Part shown: one piece after another, positions 31,474 through 42,252 of the stretch
How the letters are laid out: each line of letters begins with the position of its first letter
How positions within the stretch are numbered: position 1 is the first letter of the stretch
Source of the DNA: Closterium sp. Naga37s-1
Lineage: Eukaryota; Streptophyta; Zygnematophyceae; Desmidiales; Closteriaceae
Direction: 5' to 3'
Length of the DNA stretch: 64,000 bases
Assembly (NCBI GenBank): GCA_947471745.1
Contig: CANJKZ010000774.1
Span: 3,632,001 to 3,696,000, forward strand
Position numbers and translations under genes: made by a program
The notes under the pieces: model-generated
Told to the model about the DNA's origin: nothing
Databases searched by the model: none
The model's input: only the letters and a program-made list of their open reading frames with translations

Positions 31474-34400
31474 ATGGCTCGCGCCATTCTCTCCGTCGGC
31501 ATCGCGATCTTCCTGGCTGCAATCCTGGCGCTCTCTTTCGCGCAAGGTACGGCCCGTATTACTTGCGTGTTATCGCGAAACCTAAGCCGAGGCCCTGTGA
31601 TTGAATCCCTGGCGCCGCGCTTATGAATAGCGCCCTCATTCCATGTTGCATTACTCTCTCCTCCACTGAAGCCCACGCGCTCCCACATACCACATGTACC
31701 GTAGTTCATTGCGATTTAACACATCACTCGGTTTGTTTTGTTTGTTTGTGTTGGAGGTCGCGTGAGTTAGAAGCAAACGGTGGTGGGGCAATTGATATGC
31801 CCCCAACCCACCGAATGTGTTTCGGTGCTCACCGCTTGAGAGAGCTGCAGGTTTCACGAAGTGTGTGGGTTGACTTCGGAAGACCCACTCGATTGGTGCC
31901 ACATGGCAACACAAGAAGGATCGAGACTAAGGAAGAATTCGGTTCGGTGAAATTCGGGTGCCGAATTTCACCCCTTCGAATTGTTACGCGAATGTTCTCG
32001 ATGCATCTCGTATGTTACATGCGCGACTCGATGTTTTGAGTAGCTATATATTGTGATTGCTTTGTATGCATGATATACTGAACATTCTGAATCACTTTGT
32101 ATGAAGTGCATTCGAACACAAAATCCAGAGAGATTCCTATCCTTCAACAAAGAGCATAGTCTTCACGTTTCCAGCTATAGCTCGCTCGTTTCTCAGGCGA
32201 ACGAAGCAATTGACGGCTCGTTGGAAAGCTAAGACAGAGCTCTATCGTTTAGAACAATTCCCAGTTCCTGCAAAGTAGAGGAGAGTCCTTTACATCAGTG
32301 GTATCAGAGCTGGTCGGAGGAGTCTACGCGCGCGACAAGGAGCAAGCATGATGACGTCAAGCGAGGCCTCCCGCACTTCCTTGGATGGTGTCGTTGTAAA
32401 TACCGGCGAACCCTGGGCAACCGCGACGATGTTCGACACGTCGGCGGTACCGATTTTCACGGGACAAAATTACTCCGCGTGGAAGTTCAAGTTCCAAGTG
32501 CTCATGATGGAGCGGGGACTTTGGGGATTCTTCGATGGAACGGAGAAGAAGCCGGACGACGAGAGCGACATCGCGGCATGGAAGAAGAAGGACCAAAAGG
32601 CGTTCGCTACGTTGATTTCGCGCATCGGCATCAATCTCGTGAGCTCGGTGCGCATGTGCATCAAGCTCGAAGCGTCGGCGCATGAAGCGTGGAAGCGGCT
32701 CGAGACCATCCACGTGAACAAGACTCTCCACGGCAAGATCCTAGCCCGGAATGCGTTCTACACGGTGAAGATGCGCGCGGGCGAATCGATGCACGAGTAT
32801 GCGACTCGTGTGGAGGAACTCGGGGAATCGTTCATGGACCTCGGTGGAACGGTCACGGAGGAGGATTGGATTCTCACCTTGCTTTGCGGCCTTCCGGAAG
32901 ATTGGTCGACGGTGATTACGACACTCGATAGCGTGCAAGGCACTTGGACGAAGGAAATGGTGGTCGGTCGGCTTCTCCATGAGGAATCACGTCGCCGACA
33001 ATTCGCGAATGAGAGCGAGGGGACCGCCATGTACTCCGGAGGGAGTTCCGGAAAGAAGTCCAAGTGGAGCAAGGGTGCGACGAATGAATCGTCGGGTGGG
33101 AGCGAGCATCGCGGCAAGTGTCACTATTGCCGCAAACCGGGACACTTTTGGCGTGAGTGTCGGAAGCGCCCGAGCGATTGGACTCCATCGAAGGCGCGGG
33201 ACGAAGAGGGCAACGCGCACACGGCATCCGGCGAGGCCGATGATTCAAAGGAGTCGCTCGTGTTAGTGGCCGGCAACGGGAACAAAACTCCAAGCGGCGC
33301 GTGGTTCCTCGATACCGGCGCAACGCAACACATGACGCACTCGGCCTCGCTCCTCAACAACATTGGCGCTCCGGGAGACGTCACGAGCATCGTGTTCGGA
33401 AACAACGAATCTCTACCGGTGGTTGGAGTTGGGAGTACGCGCCTCATCGTCGATAGCGGACCGGTGGACGTCACGAACGTGCTTCACGTCCCGGGGGTGA
33501 AGGTGAACCTTCTATCCGTCCCGCAACTGGCGAAGAAGGGCGTGATCGCCACCATCGACGGTGCGAAGATGAACCTCTTTTGGAAGGGGGAGCAATTCGC
33601 GCAAGGGGTTCTCAATGGAGATATCTACCAACTCAAGACGTACCCAAGAGTGGCTTCATCGAACGTGGCGCAAGGCTCCAAGGCAACTCTTAAGGCGTGG
33701 CATGATCGACTTGCGCACGCCAATTACGACTCGGTCAAGGAGTTGGCCAACAAAGGACTTGCGAAGGGACTTGACGTGATCGCCGGCGACGACGAGAAGG
33801 GCGTGTGCGCGGCGTGTGTCGAAGGAAAAATGGCTCGCAAGCCATTTGGTAGCCGAACGTCACCCCTCGCTAAGGACCCGCTTGCGCTTGTTCACATGGA
33901 CGTGTGTGGACCGATGCGACATGCATCAAAGGGAGGAGTGCGGTTCCTCTTGGTGATGCTCGACGACGCGACGCGGATGTGTTGGACCCGACTCTTGAAG
34001 GCTAAGGGAGATGCGGCCAAGGCGATTCAAGAGTGGGCGCTCGATGTTTGCGACGACGACAAGAAGCGGATCAAGTGTATTCGCACCGACGGTGGGGGCG
34101 AATTCGTGAACGCGGAGCTTGAGAAATGGATGAAGAGCAAGGGCATAAAGCACGACGTCACGACACCCTACACACCCCAACAAAATGGAGCGGCGGAGCG
34201 GCTTAATCGCACGTTGGTGGAAGCCGTTTGTTCACTACTTCAACACTCCAAGCTTGGGAACGAGTGGTGGGGAGAGGCGAGTGCGCTAGCGGCATGGATT
34301 CGTAATCGTGTGCCGACAAAGGTGCTACCGGGAATGAATCCGTTCGAAGCATGGACCGGAACGAAGCCGAACCTATCCCGCCTACGCACCTTTGGGTGCC

Positions 34401-36214
34401 TTTGCTACTACCATATACCGGATCCTCTTCGCCACAAGTTGCAACCGAAAGCTCGTGCGGCGATCTTCTTGGGAGTTGCGCCAAACGAGCGTGCATGGCG
34501 AGTGTGGGACTTGGGTGAAAAACGTGTCGTCACGTCTCGGGACGTGGTCTTCGATGAAGACAAGTTCCCGTCGAAGGAGAAACCCACTCAACAACTCACT
34601 TTCATCCTTCCGCCACGAGAGGAGATTGAAGAGAGTGAGACCCCACCTCAAGTGGAGAAGGAAGCCGATGGAGGGGGAGAGAACAACGAGGAGAGCGTTG
34701 ATGATGTCGTGGAGGTGTCACCTACCGAGGCAGCAACTACCTCCACACCTTCCTCCCTACCATTGGCCTTGACCCGCGAGCGTCGTGAGGTTCGTCCTCC
34801 CTCCAAGTACGCCGACTATGCTACGGTAGCCGTTGGGAAGTTGGATAAGGAGGGGGCGGCATTTTGCTTCGCAACCATGGGTGATGATGAACACATGGAT
34901 CCTCTCATGGAACTACCCCCTAAAGATCCGTCCCGTGCATGCTACGAGCATGTTGGATTGCACACCTAGTGGGTTGGGTGCAAGGGGGAGTGTTGGAGGT
35001 CGCGTGAGTTAGAAGCAAACGGTGGTGGGGCAATTGATATGCCCCCAACCCACCGAATGTGTTTCGGTGCTCACCGCTTGAGAGAGCTGCAGGTTTCACG
35101 AAGTGTGTGGGTTGACTTCGGAAGACCCACTCGATTGGTGCCACATGGCAACACAAGAAGGATCGAGACTAAGGAAGAATTCGGTTCGGTGAAATTCGGG
35201 TGCCGAATTTCACCCCTTCGAATTGTTACGCGAATGTTCTCGATGCATCTCGTATGTTACATGCGCGACTCGGATGTTTTGAGTAGCTATATATTGTGAT
35301 TGCTTTGTATGCATGATATACTGAACATTCTGAATCACTTTGTATGAAGTGCATTCGAACACAAAATCCAGAGAGATTCCTATCCTTCAACATAGAGCAT
35401 AGTCTTCACGTTTCCAGCTATAGCTCGCTCGTTTCTCAGGCGAATGAAGCAATTGACGGCTCGTTGGAAAGCTAAGACAGAGCTCTATCGTTTAGAACAA
35501 TTCCCAGTTCCTGCAAAGTAGAGAAGAGTCCTTTACATCAGTTTGTTTGTTTGTTTGTTTTTTTTCCATATGCAAGGCGGTCAAGAGCGGATTTGGTTCT
35601 TGCCTGAAACCATCGTGGCACTTGTTCCTATTGCACGACACTGCTCTGCACATGCTTGCAGAAATTGAGCCTCGCTCTGCCTGACTCGTGATTCCTTCCT
35701 CCTCACTCTGCCCCTACCAGCAACGAGCGCGGAGGCGACAGGCGGCGTCGTGACAGCAGAAAACGCGGCGAGTACCGCCCTGCTCAACGAAGTGCCGCGC
35801 GAGGTGCAGCGCCATCGCAAGCTCATTGAGTCATTCGCCGATGGTAAGATGATGGGAGCCGGTCTACTTGTACCTGGCAGGTCCTCTGCCGATCCCCCTC
35901 TGTGCATTCTTACCGGCTTTCCAGAGTGCTATTTTTTCTCCAGATTTCCGTGCCTTTTCCATGCGGATTCGCTGCGTGCCGTGACATGGGATGATAGCGA
36001 GGCAACTGCCATCACTTTCCAGCAGCAACAATACATTTCATGTCTTGCTGTCGCGTTTCGTCCGGCAAAGGCTGAGAACATTCCTTACCCAAGCTCCTCA
36101 AATCTGCTATCGTTCCTCCTGCCTCACTGGGTGGTCCCCCTTACCACCAGCTCCCTCATGCCAGTTGGAGCGCGCGCGGAAAGCTCGAACGTGCTATTCA
36201 ATGTACCAGAATAA
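31474..36214 (+). CDS. Small secreted protein gene, copy 1 (exons 31474-31546 and 35721 onward)
   Basis: Exon 1 (73 bp) codes a start Met and a typical signal peptide, ILSVGIAIFLAAILALSFA, and ends CAAG|GTACGG. Exon 2 begins at 35721 after CCCCTACCAG, in matching phase, and codes a hydrophilic stretch with TAENAAS and VQRHRKL. Two models fit its end. Either it reads on to TAA at 36214 (188 residues), or it is spliced at GATG|GTAAGA (35843) to an acceptor TTTCCAG (exon from 36023), giving about 82 residues. The second is favoured because a similar donor and acceptor occur in copy 2. The intron holds element C. Function unknown; it is presumably exported. Confidence 0.6.
31749..32297 (+). repeat. 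Element C 5' LTR (549 bp)
   Basis: TGTTGGAGGT...TTTACATCA. A possible TATA box TATATATT is at 32045-32052. The primer-binding site, one base downstream, is the unaltered initiator-Met type. Confidence 0.96.
32348..34969 (+). CDS. Element C Gag-protease-integrase polyprotein (873 aa)
   Basis: ATG 32348, about 35 bp after the primer site. Gag domain is at about residues 20-250 (FTGQNYSAWKFKFQVLMM, LLCGLPEDWSTVI). The zinc knuckle CHYCRKPGHFWREC is at about 257-270, protease WFLDTGATQHMT at about 318-329 (DTG core), and integrase zinc segment WHDRLAH...CAAC at about 450-495. Integrase catalytic Asp, Asp and Glu are in HMDVCGPM (about 516), IRTDGGGEF (about 578) and NGAAERLNRTL (about 615). The C-terminus passes through PPSKYADYATVAV and ends RACYEHVGLHT. 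No RT or RNase H is encoded, so this is a non-autonomous element that would need RT from elsewhere. Confidence 0.96.
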   Translation: MMTSSEASRTSLDGVVVNTGEPWATATMFDTSAVPIFTGQNYSAWKFKFQVLMMERGLWGFFDGTEKKPDDESDIAAWKKKDQKAFATLISRIGINLVSSVRMCIKLEASAHEAWKRLETIHVNKTLHGKILARNAFYTVKMRAGESMHEYATRVEELGESFMDLGGTVTEEDWILTLLCGLPEDWSTVITTLDSVQGTWTKEMVVGRLLHEESRRRQFANESEGTAMYSGGSSGKKSKWSKGATNESSGGSEHRGKCHYCRKPGHFWRECRKRPSDWTPSKARDEEGNAHTASGEADDSKESLVLVAGNGNKTPSGAWFLDTGATQHMTHSASLLNNIGAPGDVTSIVFGNNESLPVVGVGSTRLIVDSGPVDVTNVLHVPGVKVNLLSVPQLAKKGVIATIDGAKMNLFWKGEQFAQGVLNGDIYQLKTYPRVASSNVAQGSKATLKAWHDRLAHANYDSVKELANKGLAKGLDVIAGDDEKGVCAACVEGKMARKPFGSRTSPLAKDPLALVHMDVCGPMRHASKGGVRFLLVMLDDATRMCWTRLLKAKGDAAKAIQEWALDVCDDDKKRIKCIRTDGGGEFVNAELEKWMKSKGIKHDVTTPYTPQQNGAAERLNRTLVEAVCSLLQHSKLGNEWWGEASALAAWIRNRVPTKVLPGMNPFEAWTGTKPNLSRLRTFGCLCYYHIPDPLRHKLQPKARAAIFLGVAPNERAWRVWDLGEKRVVTSRDVVFDEDKFPSKEKPTQQLTFILPPREEIEESETPPQVEKEADGGGENNEESVDDVVEVSPTEAATTSTPSSLPLALTRERREVRPPSKYADYATVAVGKLDKEGAAFCFATMGDDEHMDPLMELPPKDPSRACYEHVGLHT
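34991..35540 (+). repeat. Element C 3' LTR (550 bp)
   Basis: Near-identical to the 5' LTR. Preceded by the PPT, 21 bp after the stop codon at 34969. Followed by TSD GTTTG and intron sequence homologous to that of gene copy 2. Confidence 0.96.
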
Positions 36215-36289
36215 TCCGAGCGTTGCCACGAATTGCGCTCGCAATATTTTGCAGATGTATCCCTGCCCTGTCGCGTCGCAATTGGTACG

Positions 36290-36830
36290 TCACACACATG
36301 GGGTACGGGCCATGAGCACTGTGGTTGTCATGTGTATATCCCTTTCCTTGTTTCGTTCTGTCGCTCTCATATGCCATGTGATCCTGTGTGCCGCTCACAT
36401 GCCCAGATATATCCAGTGACCCTGGTTTGCCGCTCTCGCATTGTCCATCACATATGCCAGATCTCCTTCCAGTTCAAGGTAGACCATCTCACCTCTGTGT
36501 GCACATTTGTTGGTCTGATCTGCTCCCTCCCTTGCCCTTCTCAGCCTTAGATTCGTGCTCCAGGGCCCACCTGTGATTGAGAAGTTCTATGGAACCTACT
36601 CAAGAAGGGATATGTCCTCTTTTGTTATTAGTTGTTTTAGCTAGTGATGATGCTACTTTGGTTTGGAGCTACTGTTTTCTTGTATGGGGTGGATGGGTGC
36701 TTAGAAGAGGGAACACCTGGAGATTATGTGCTTAATTTGAATGGGCCTACTGTTGTGTGTGTATCTGCTGATTTTTATATTTTGATTATACATCCCTTCT
36801 GTTGCCACCTAGTATTCGGCCAATAAACAG
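36290..36830 (+). other. 3' flank of gene copy 1, duplicated at 60296-60890
   Basis: No gene seen. Text such as CCCTTTCCTTGTTTCGTTCTG, CTCATATGCCATGTGATCC and CCACCTAGTATTCG recurs with changes at 60.3-60.9 kb. This flank belongs to the host unit that was duplicated together with the secreted-protein gene. Confidence 0.7.
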
Positions 36831-36912
36831 GCCACATCACTAGATACCAAAACATCACAATATTACTATGCTTGTGTAATGTTTTGGCCTGTTTATTGTG
36901 ATGTTTTGGTTT
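36820..36912. repeat. Interleaved inverted repeat
   Basis: AATAAACAGGCC and AAAACATCACAAT are followed by GGCCTGTTTATT and GTGATGTTTTGG, the complements in the order A, B, A', B'. AT-rich and non-coding. It may be a small hairpin element or a remnant; no target duplication identified. Confidence 0.5.
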
Positions 36913-37155
36913 AGGACAGGATAACAATATTATCCTTGAATTGCATAATCATCGAAATTGCATAATTCACATTCTTCAGCAGCCCAGCCCAGAGTCACTT
37001 CGGCGGATACCCCCCTGCCCTCGTCCTTCTTGGCCCTAACCAATTCATTTTGTCTTCAAATTCCGCAGCTAAGCATCCACTCAGCACCAGTCTCAATACC
37101 TATCTTCACGCTCAGTTCTCAATCTCTCCCAGTTACCTCATCACGCTACAACCCC

Positions 37156-37898
37156 ATGGCTCGCCCCATTCTCTCCGTCGGCATCGCGATCTTCCTGGCT
37201 GCAATCCTGGCGCTCTCTTTCGCCCAAGGTACGGCCGTATACTCTCCGAGAGTGCCATCGCGAAACCTACGCCGAGGCTCTGTGATTGAATCCCTGGAGT
37301 CGCGCTTATGTATTGCGCCTTTTCACTCGTTTTCCAATACTCTCGCCTCTCGTTCGCCTCTACTGCAGCCCACGCGCTCTCGCACCAAGCATAATTCAAC
37401 GGAATTCACACGTGCTCACTTGTTTCTTCCACATGCAAAGCGGCTTCATTCTTGCCTGACCCCGGCGTCGCACTTGCCTCTACAGTTGCATGGCACTTTC
37501 TGGGCACTTGCTTGCAGGAAAGTGAGCCTCGCTCAGCCTGAATCGTATTCCTTCCCCCCTGCATCAACCACGCCATCCAACTCCTCTCATGCCTCCCCTC
37601 TATCCGCCCCTACCTCCTTCCTCTCACTCCCCTCAGTCTACCCACTCATCCCATCTCACTCTGCCCCGGCCTCCTCCGCCGCTTAACTGACCCTCACTCT
37701 CCCCTGCCCCTACCAGCAACGAGCGCAGCGACAGACGGCGTCGCCACAGCAGAAAACGCGGCGAGTGCCGGCCAGCCCAACCAAGTGCCGCGCGTGCAGA
37801 GCCACCGCAAGCTTCCGGCGGTATCCGATGGTACGATGATCATGGGAGTCGGTCTACTTGTACGGACAAAACACTGGTTTAGGGCTTGGCAAACGTAG
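37156..37898 (+). CDS. Small secreted protein gene, copy 2 (exons 37156-37228 and 37717 onward)
   Basis: Exon 1 codes almost the same signal peptide as copy 1 (one early Ala to Pro change) and ends CAAG|GTACGG at 37228. Exon 2 starts at 37717 after CCTACCAG and codes TAENAAS and VQSHRKLPAVSDG. Without a second intron the frame stops at TAG 37896 (84 residues). With splicing at GATG|GTACGA (37830) to TTTCCAG|CAG (exon from 38048) it ends at TAA 38108-38110 with about 83 residues. Intron 1 is about 490 bp and lacks element C. Tandem paralogue of the gene at 31474; protein family not recognised. Confidence 0.55.
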
Positions 37899-38241
37899 AA
37901 TGAGCGATCAGGTCCTCTGCCGTTCCCCCGCTGTGATATTTTTTAAGAGTGCTCTGTTTTTTTCTCCAAATGTCCGTGCCTTTTCCACACGGATTTGCTG
38001 CGTGCCTTGGCATCTGGGATTGCAAGGCATCGGCCTTCACTTTCCAGCAGCAATGAGACATTGCCGCCTTGCTGTCGCGATTTGTCCGGCAAAAGCCGAG
38101 AACGTTTTCTAATCAAGCTCCTCGATTCTCCTATCCTACCTGCCGCCTCACTGGGCGGTCCCTATTACACCAGCCTCATGCCAATCCGCGATCGAGAGGA
38201 GAATGCAAATCTGCGTCTCATACTACAACACGGGTGACATG

Positions 38242-38662
38242 TGTTGAGATAATATGAAGACTTAGCACTTCAAGGATTCGTGTAGTACAGTGCGAGACTT
38301 CGCACGAAACAGTAAAGTACCGATAGGCTGACGACAGCAAAGCACTATGCGCCCTAGGATGACGTCAGCACGTAGCTATAGACCTCGCGAATAGTTACGT
38401 ACCGTTTCAGAACAAGAATAGCACAGTACAGTAGGCGAACAGGTACTTTACTCTAGCTATATATTTTGTATGCTTGTCATTTTATAATATACCTGATATC
38501 TGATTTCAGAGACATTGATCCTGAAACATATCATTACAGGGGCTTTTATCAAGTCCAGACAAAGCCTTCATAACAGGCTTTAACTCATATAAGACTTCCG
38601 CTACGACAGGAAGCTACCATCCTAAGTAGTACGATCCTACTCAATCACTTCAAATTCTAACA
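38242..38662 (+). repeat. Element D 5' LTR and primer site
   Basis: TGTTGAGATA...AAATTCTAACA. A possible TATA TATATATT is near 38458-38465. Followed directly by TGGTATTGCGAGCG (38663-38676), a diverged primer site. Confidence 0.93.
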
Positions 38663-38846
38663 TGGTATTGCGAGCGTCTTAGGATACTACAAGCTTCCAA
38701 CTACATACTCTGCAACTATGTCTGGCTCTCCATGATCCAACAACGGCTCTTCTGTTACGAGCCCATCACGCCCAACAGCGTCTCCAGCTGTTGACAATTC
38801 TTATCTGCAGCAACAACATCAACAACAACAATATCAGCAACAACCG

Positions 38847-40164
38847 ATGTACGGCATGCCACTGAGCAATCAGCCCGTACACACAACTTCAGCAGCGGCA
38901 TCATCGACAGCAGCCGCAGCAACAGCAGCATCAGCAGCCAAAACAGCTGCAGCTGCAGTCACTGGTTCTTCTAGTCAACCAGGACAACAGTCCAGTTTCG
39001 TACCGACTGGACCTTATCAATATCAAGGTGCTTACCAGCCAGCAAATCTTCAACAACATGTCAATGCTGCCGTCTTGTCACTTAACCAAATGTTTCCAAC
39101 TCCTATGAGCCTTGAGGGCTCCAGTTATCAGCATGGACAGATGCCACAAGGAAGCGACGGGTCGAATAACTCCTTCTCTTTCGTTCCTGCTGAACAAGGA
39201 CAACAAGCACCACAAGGGTCACAGATGCCATCACTTTATCAGCTACAATCAGCTGATGGCACCGGAAATTATGTTCCCGCTTCTGCAAACCCAACAAAAA
39301 TTAAAACGACAGTGCCTTTTAACGGTCAAGACTTCTATACCTGGAGCTTTGAATTTGAGCTTCTTGTTCAGACCGCGGGGTTCTGGCAGCTGTTCGACGG
39401 CACAGCACCCTTTCCATCACACGGGTCACCACTTCAACATGCCACTTTTCGATCAGCGTCGCTGACTGCATACACAGTTCTCGTTCGCAATCTGACACCG
39501 ACTGAACAGCTTGGTATTCGTCCTTTTCGTACCAGTGCCGCTCCCGCTGAAGCAGCTTGGTTATATCTGCAAGGGGTTGACATGGCAAAGGACAATGTCA
39601 ACCAGAGTAAAATTTTAACGCAGATGTCAAATATACAGATGATAAACGGCGAGAAGGTGACGCAGTATATCAACCGCACTCGAAATCTGCGCGACCAACT
39701 TCAGAAGTGTGGAGGATACTTCCCCGACGCTATGTTTCACACGGTGCTACTCGCGGGTCTTGGACCAGAATGGCGACAGTGTCGCTCTATTCTTCGGATG
39801 CAAGCACAGTTGTCCGAGGGGGCACTCTGTGCCGCTCTCATTGCCGAGCAGCAGGATATGGAGCTGCACAACGCTCGAGGAGGGAAAAAGGTGGTAAACA
39901 ACACGTCAGTTTTTATTCTAATCCACGTCACAAGCCTGTTTGTTCCTTTTGTCGCAAAGCAGGTCACACTATTGATACCTGCTGGTCGAAAGAGAAACCA
40001 TCTTGGAAGCGGACTACATCGAAACATACCAAAGATTCTTCAGGTGAAGCTGAGAAGCAGGAAGCTGAGAAGCCGGAAGCTGCGAAGCAGAATACCCGAA
40101 GCCGAACTCTGCGAAGCCGTCTACTACACCTGCCAAGACACAAGCAAAAGAGGTTATTAATTGC
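38847..40164 (+). pseudogene. Element D Gag, one frameshift
   Basis: Frame open from ATG 38847; an earlier ATG at 38719 is followed at once by a stop. N-terminal Ala/Gln/Ser-rich part, then Gag core related to A2 (FNGQDFYTWSFEFELLVQ, LAGLGPEWRQCRSIL, IAEQQDMEL). At about 39886 (GGGAAAAAGG) the homologous frame changes: the canonical knuckle CSFCRKAGHTIDTC (about 39946-39987) is in the other frame. C-terminal short repeats of EAEKPEA / KLRSRKL type follow. Probably an indel. Confidence 0.85.
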
Positions 40165-40491
40165 ATGACGTCAGTTTCTACAGTCTACGATCCTGACGGT
40201 GAAGAACGTATTCACAATAACTTCAATGATGAACTCAACAAGCCCATACCACCCGAGGTCTACGCCAACCTTGCACATACCTTGGAAGGTCCCAATACTT
40301 GGTATCTCGACCGTTGTTGCAGCCAACATATGTGTTCATCAGAAAATCGCTTCGTCATCAATCAGCGTCGTCTTCAGAATCCGTGCGTTGTAACCGTCGC
40401 CAACAATCAACGTCTTACAGCACACTGGATGGGTAACATCATTCTTGATTCTGTTGAAGAAGACTTCAGTCTTCATCTTAACGATGTACTC
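40165..40491 (+). pseudogene. Element D protease, cut by B4; motif DRCC
   Basis: The frame codes NTWYLDRCCSQHMCSSENRF (about 40288-40347), aligned with A1 WFLDSCCGQH. The DSG core is DRC. It continues to VANNQRLTAHWMG and is broken at 40491 by B4. The reading resumes at 47574 (about LGFNLMSSAQLMRNGI). Confidence 0.8.
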
Positions 40492-40824
40492 TGTGAAAAT
40501 GAACGAGGAATGAAAAGACTAAGGGAAAGTTAGGTACAAGTACAAACCCTAGAAAGCTGTACCCCATATGTGCTACCCCACTATAGCCTACAGCAGCTAA
40601 GTCATATAAATCTGACACACCCCCATAGGCAAAGTGGGGGAGGACAAGGGGTCACAAGACCAGTCAAGCAAAGCAAAGCAAGCTCAGGGTGGATCACAAC
40701 GTCACCACACATTCCGAGCACAAGTTCAAGGCCACAAGGCCAGTTCACATGCAGGATTACATATATATATAAGGCTAAACAAGCAAGAGCAGGTGTATAT
40801 ATATATGTAACAGTACAAACAAGG

Positions 40825-42252
40825 TTAAGGGGTGAGCAAGTGAGGCAAGGTAGGCACAAGACCCAGCTGAGTACAGAAGCGCTGATGATCACAAGGCGCA
40901 AGTGCCTTGGTGAAGATATCAGCAGTGTTGGCCTGAGAGGCCACGTACGCAAGGCGTAGCTGACCACGCTGCTGTAGCTCACGAGCAAGGAAGTAGCGAA
41001 GAGCAATGTGCTTCGTTCTGTGCTCCAGTCTCTGCTCCCGACACAAGGCCAGCATGGCCTTGTTGTCTACGTACAGCACTGGAGGAGAACGAGGCGGCTC
41101 TCCGAGGTCAGTCAGCAGGTAGGTGAGCCAGCGAAGCTCCTGTGCAGCCATGGCCCCTGCGTAGATCTCAGCCTCACAACTGGAGCCGAGAACAGAAGAC
41201 GAGCGGGTAGCCCGCCACGAGACAGAGCCGGAACCAAGGCTGAAGGTGTAACCCTGTGACGACCGCTGCGTAGCCTGGTCGTCAGCCCAAGAAGCGTCTG
41301 CGTGCCCAGTGAGGACCACTGGACTCTGCCCTCCAAGCACAAGCCCCATGCCCGACGTACTGCACAAGTAGCGCAACACCCTCTTCGCTGCAGCCATGTG
41401 CTCCGGTCTGTGTCTCCCAGGAGCAACATAGCGTGCGAGAATGCTAAGAGGGTATGCAAGGTCAGGTCGAGTGCAGGTCATCAGGTACATGAGGCAGCCA
41501 ACAAGCTCTGGGTACGGGCCACTCGACTCTACGGACTCATCCGAAGGCAGAGCTGAGAGCGAGTGGCGAGTAGGCAGAGGAGTGGCCTGAGGCGAGGAGT
41601 ACGTGAAGCCGAAGCGCTGAAGGACCTGCTGCACCATGTGTGACTGAGTCAGGGTAATGGTGCGGCGTGCTCTGTCCCGGGTGATCTGCAAGCCAAGGTA
41701 GCTGCGCAGTTCACCCAGGTCTGTGCACGTGTGTCTCTTCTGCAGCTCGGACTTCACGTGGGCGAGTCCAGCAGTGTCAGCTGTGGCAAAGACCAAGTCG
41801 TCGACGTACACGAGGATGTAGAACGGCGGCAAAGAAGTGTCGGTGCGCAGAAACAGCGACGGGTCGGCAGTAGAGGGAGCAAACCCAAGAGCCGCAAGCG
41901 TAGTCCTCAGTGTGTCGTGCCACTCACGCGGTGCCTGGCGGAGACCGTAGACTGGCCGCCGGAGGCTCCACTGGGTGCCAGGAGGAAAAGTCCCAGTGAA
42001 GCCAAGTGGGCGGCGCAGCCAGATCTCCTCGTGCAGGCTGCCCTGCAAGAAAGCAGTGCTGAAGTCAAGAGAGTGTAGCTCGTAGTCACGGTGAGCAGCT
42101 ATGTGCAGCAGTACCCGAAGAGTGGTCATCTTCGGGGTGGGAGAGAAGGTCTGAAAGTAGTCAACTCCCTGCCGCTGACTGAAGCCACGAGCCACGTAAC
42201 GCGCCTTGAAGACAGGCGGAGAACCGGCGGCCGCTTCACCCTGAAAATCCAC
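40825..42252 (-). pseudogene. B4 RT and RNase H
   Basis: Open 475 codons on the minus strand, with FQTFSPTPKMTTLRVLL, STAFLQGSLHEEIW, QAPREWHDTL, LVYVDDLVFATAD (intact YVDD), then RNase H TGHADASWADD, CEAEIYAGAM, YVDNKAM, ANTADIFTKALAPCDH. Catalytic motifs look complete. The upstream RT entry (42126-42593) is in another frame because of a small deletion near 42230. Confidence 0.92.

Larger units (their letters stand above)
31749..35540 (+). mobile_element. Copia element C: young, Gag-PR-IN only, no RT/RNase H; TSD GTTTG
   Basis: 3792 bp. LTRs 31749-32297 and 34991-35540 differ by eye at three bases and one indel. TSD GTTTG at 31744-31748 and 35541-35545. Primer site TGGTATCAGAGCTGG at 32299-32313, PPT CAAGGGGGAG at 34981-34990. 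One uninterrupted 873-codon frame fills the interior. It lies in sense orientation in intron 1 of gene copy 1. Confidence 0.97.

Noticed and set aside
32299..32313. tRNA gene fragments at TGGTATCAGAGC-type sites
   Set aside because: Each lies directly beside an LTR and matches only the tRNA 3' end, so they are primer-binding sites.
36644..36826. Short hydrophobic ORF of 60 codons
   Set aside because: The homologous flank at 60.7-60.9 kb does not keep the frame.
39880..39900. Programmed frameshift between Gag and the knuckle of element D at GGGAAAAAGG
   Set aside because: The zero-frame codons are GGA GGG AAA AAG, which does not make a standard slippery heptamer, and the knuckle is normally part of Gag. 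An indel is simpler.
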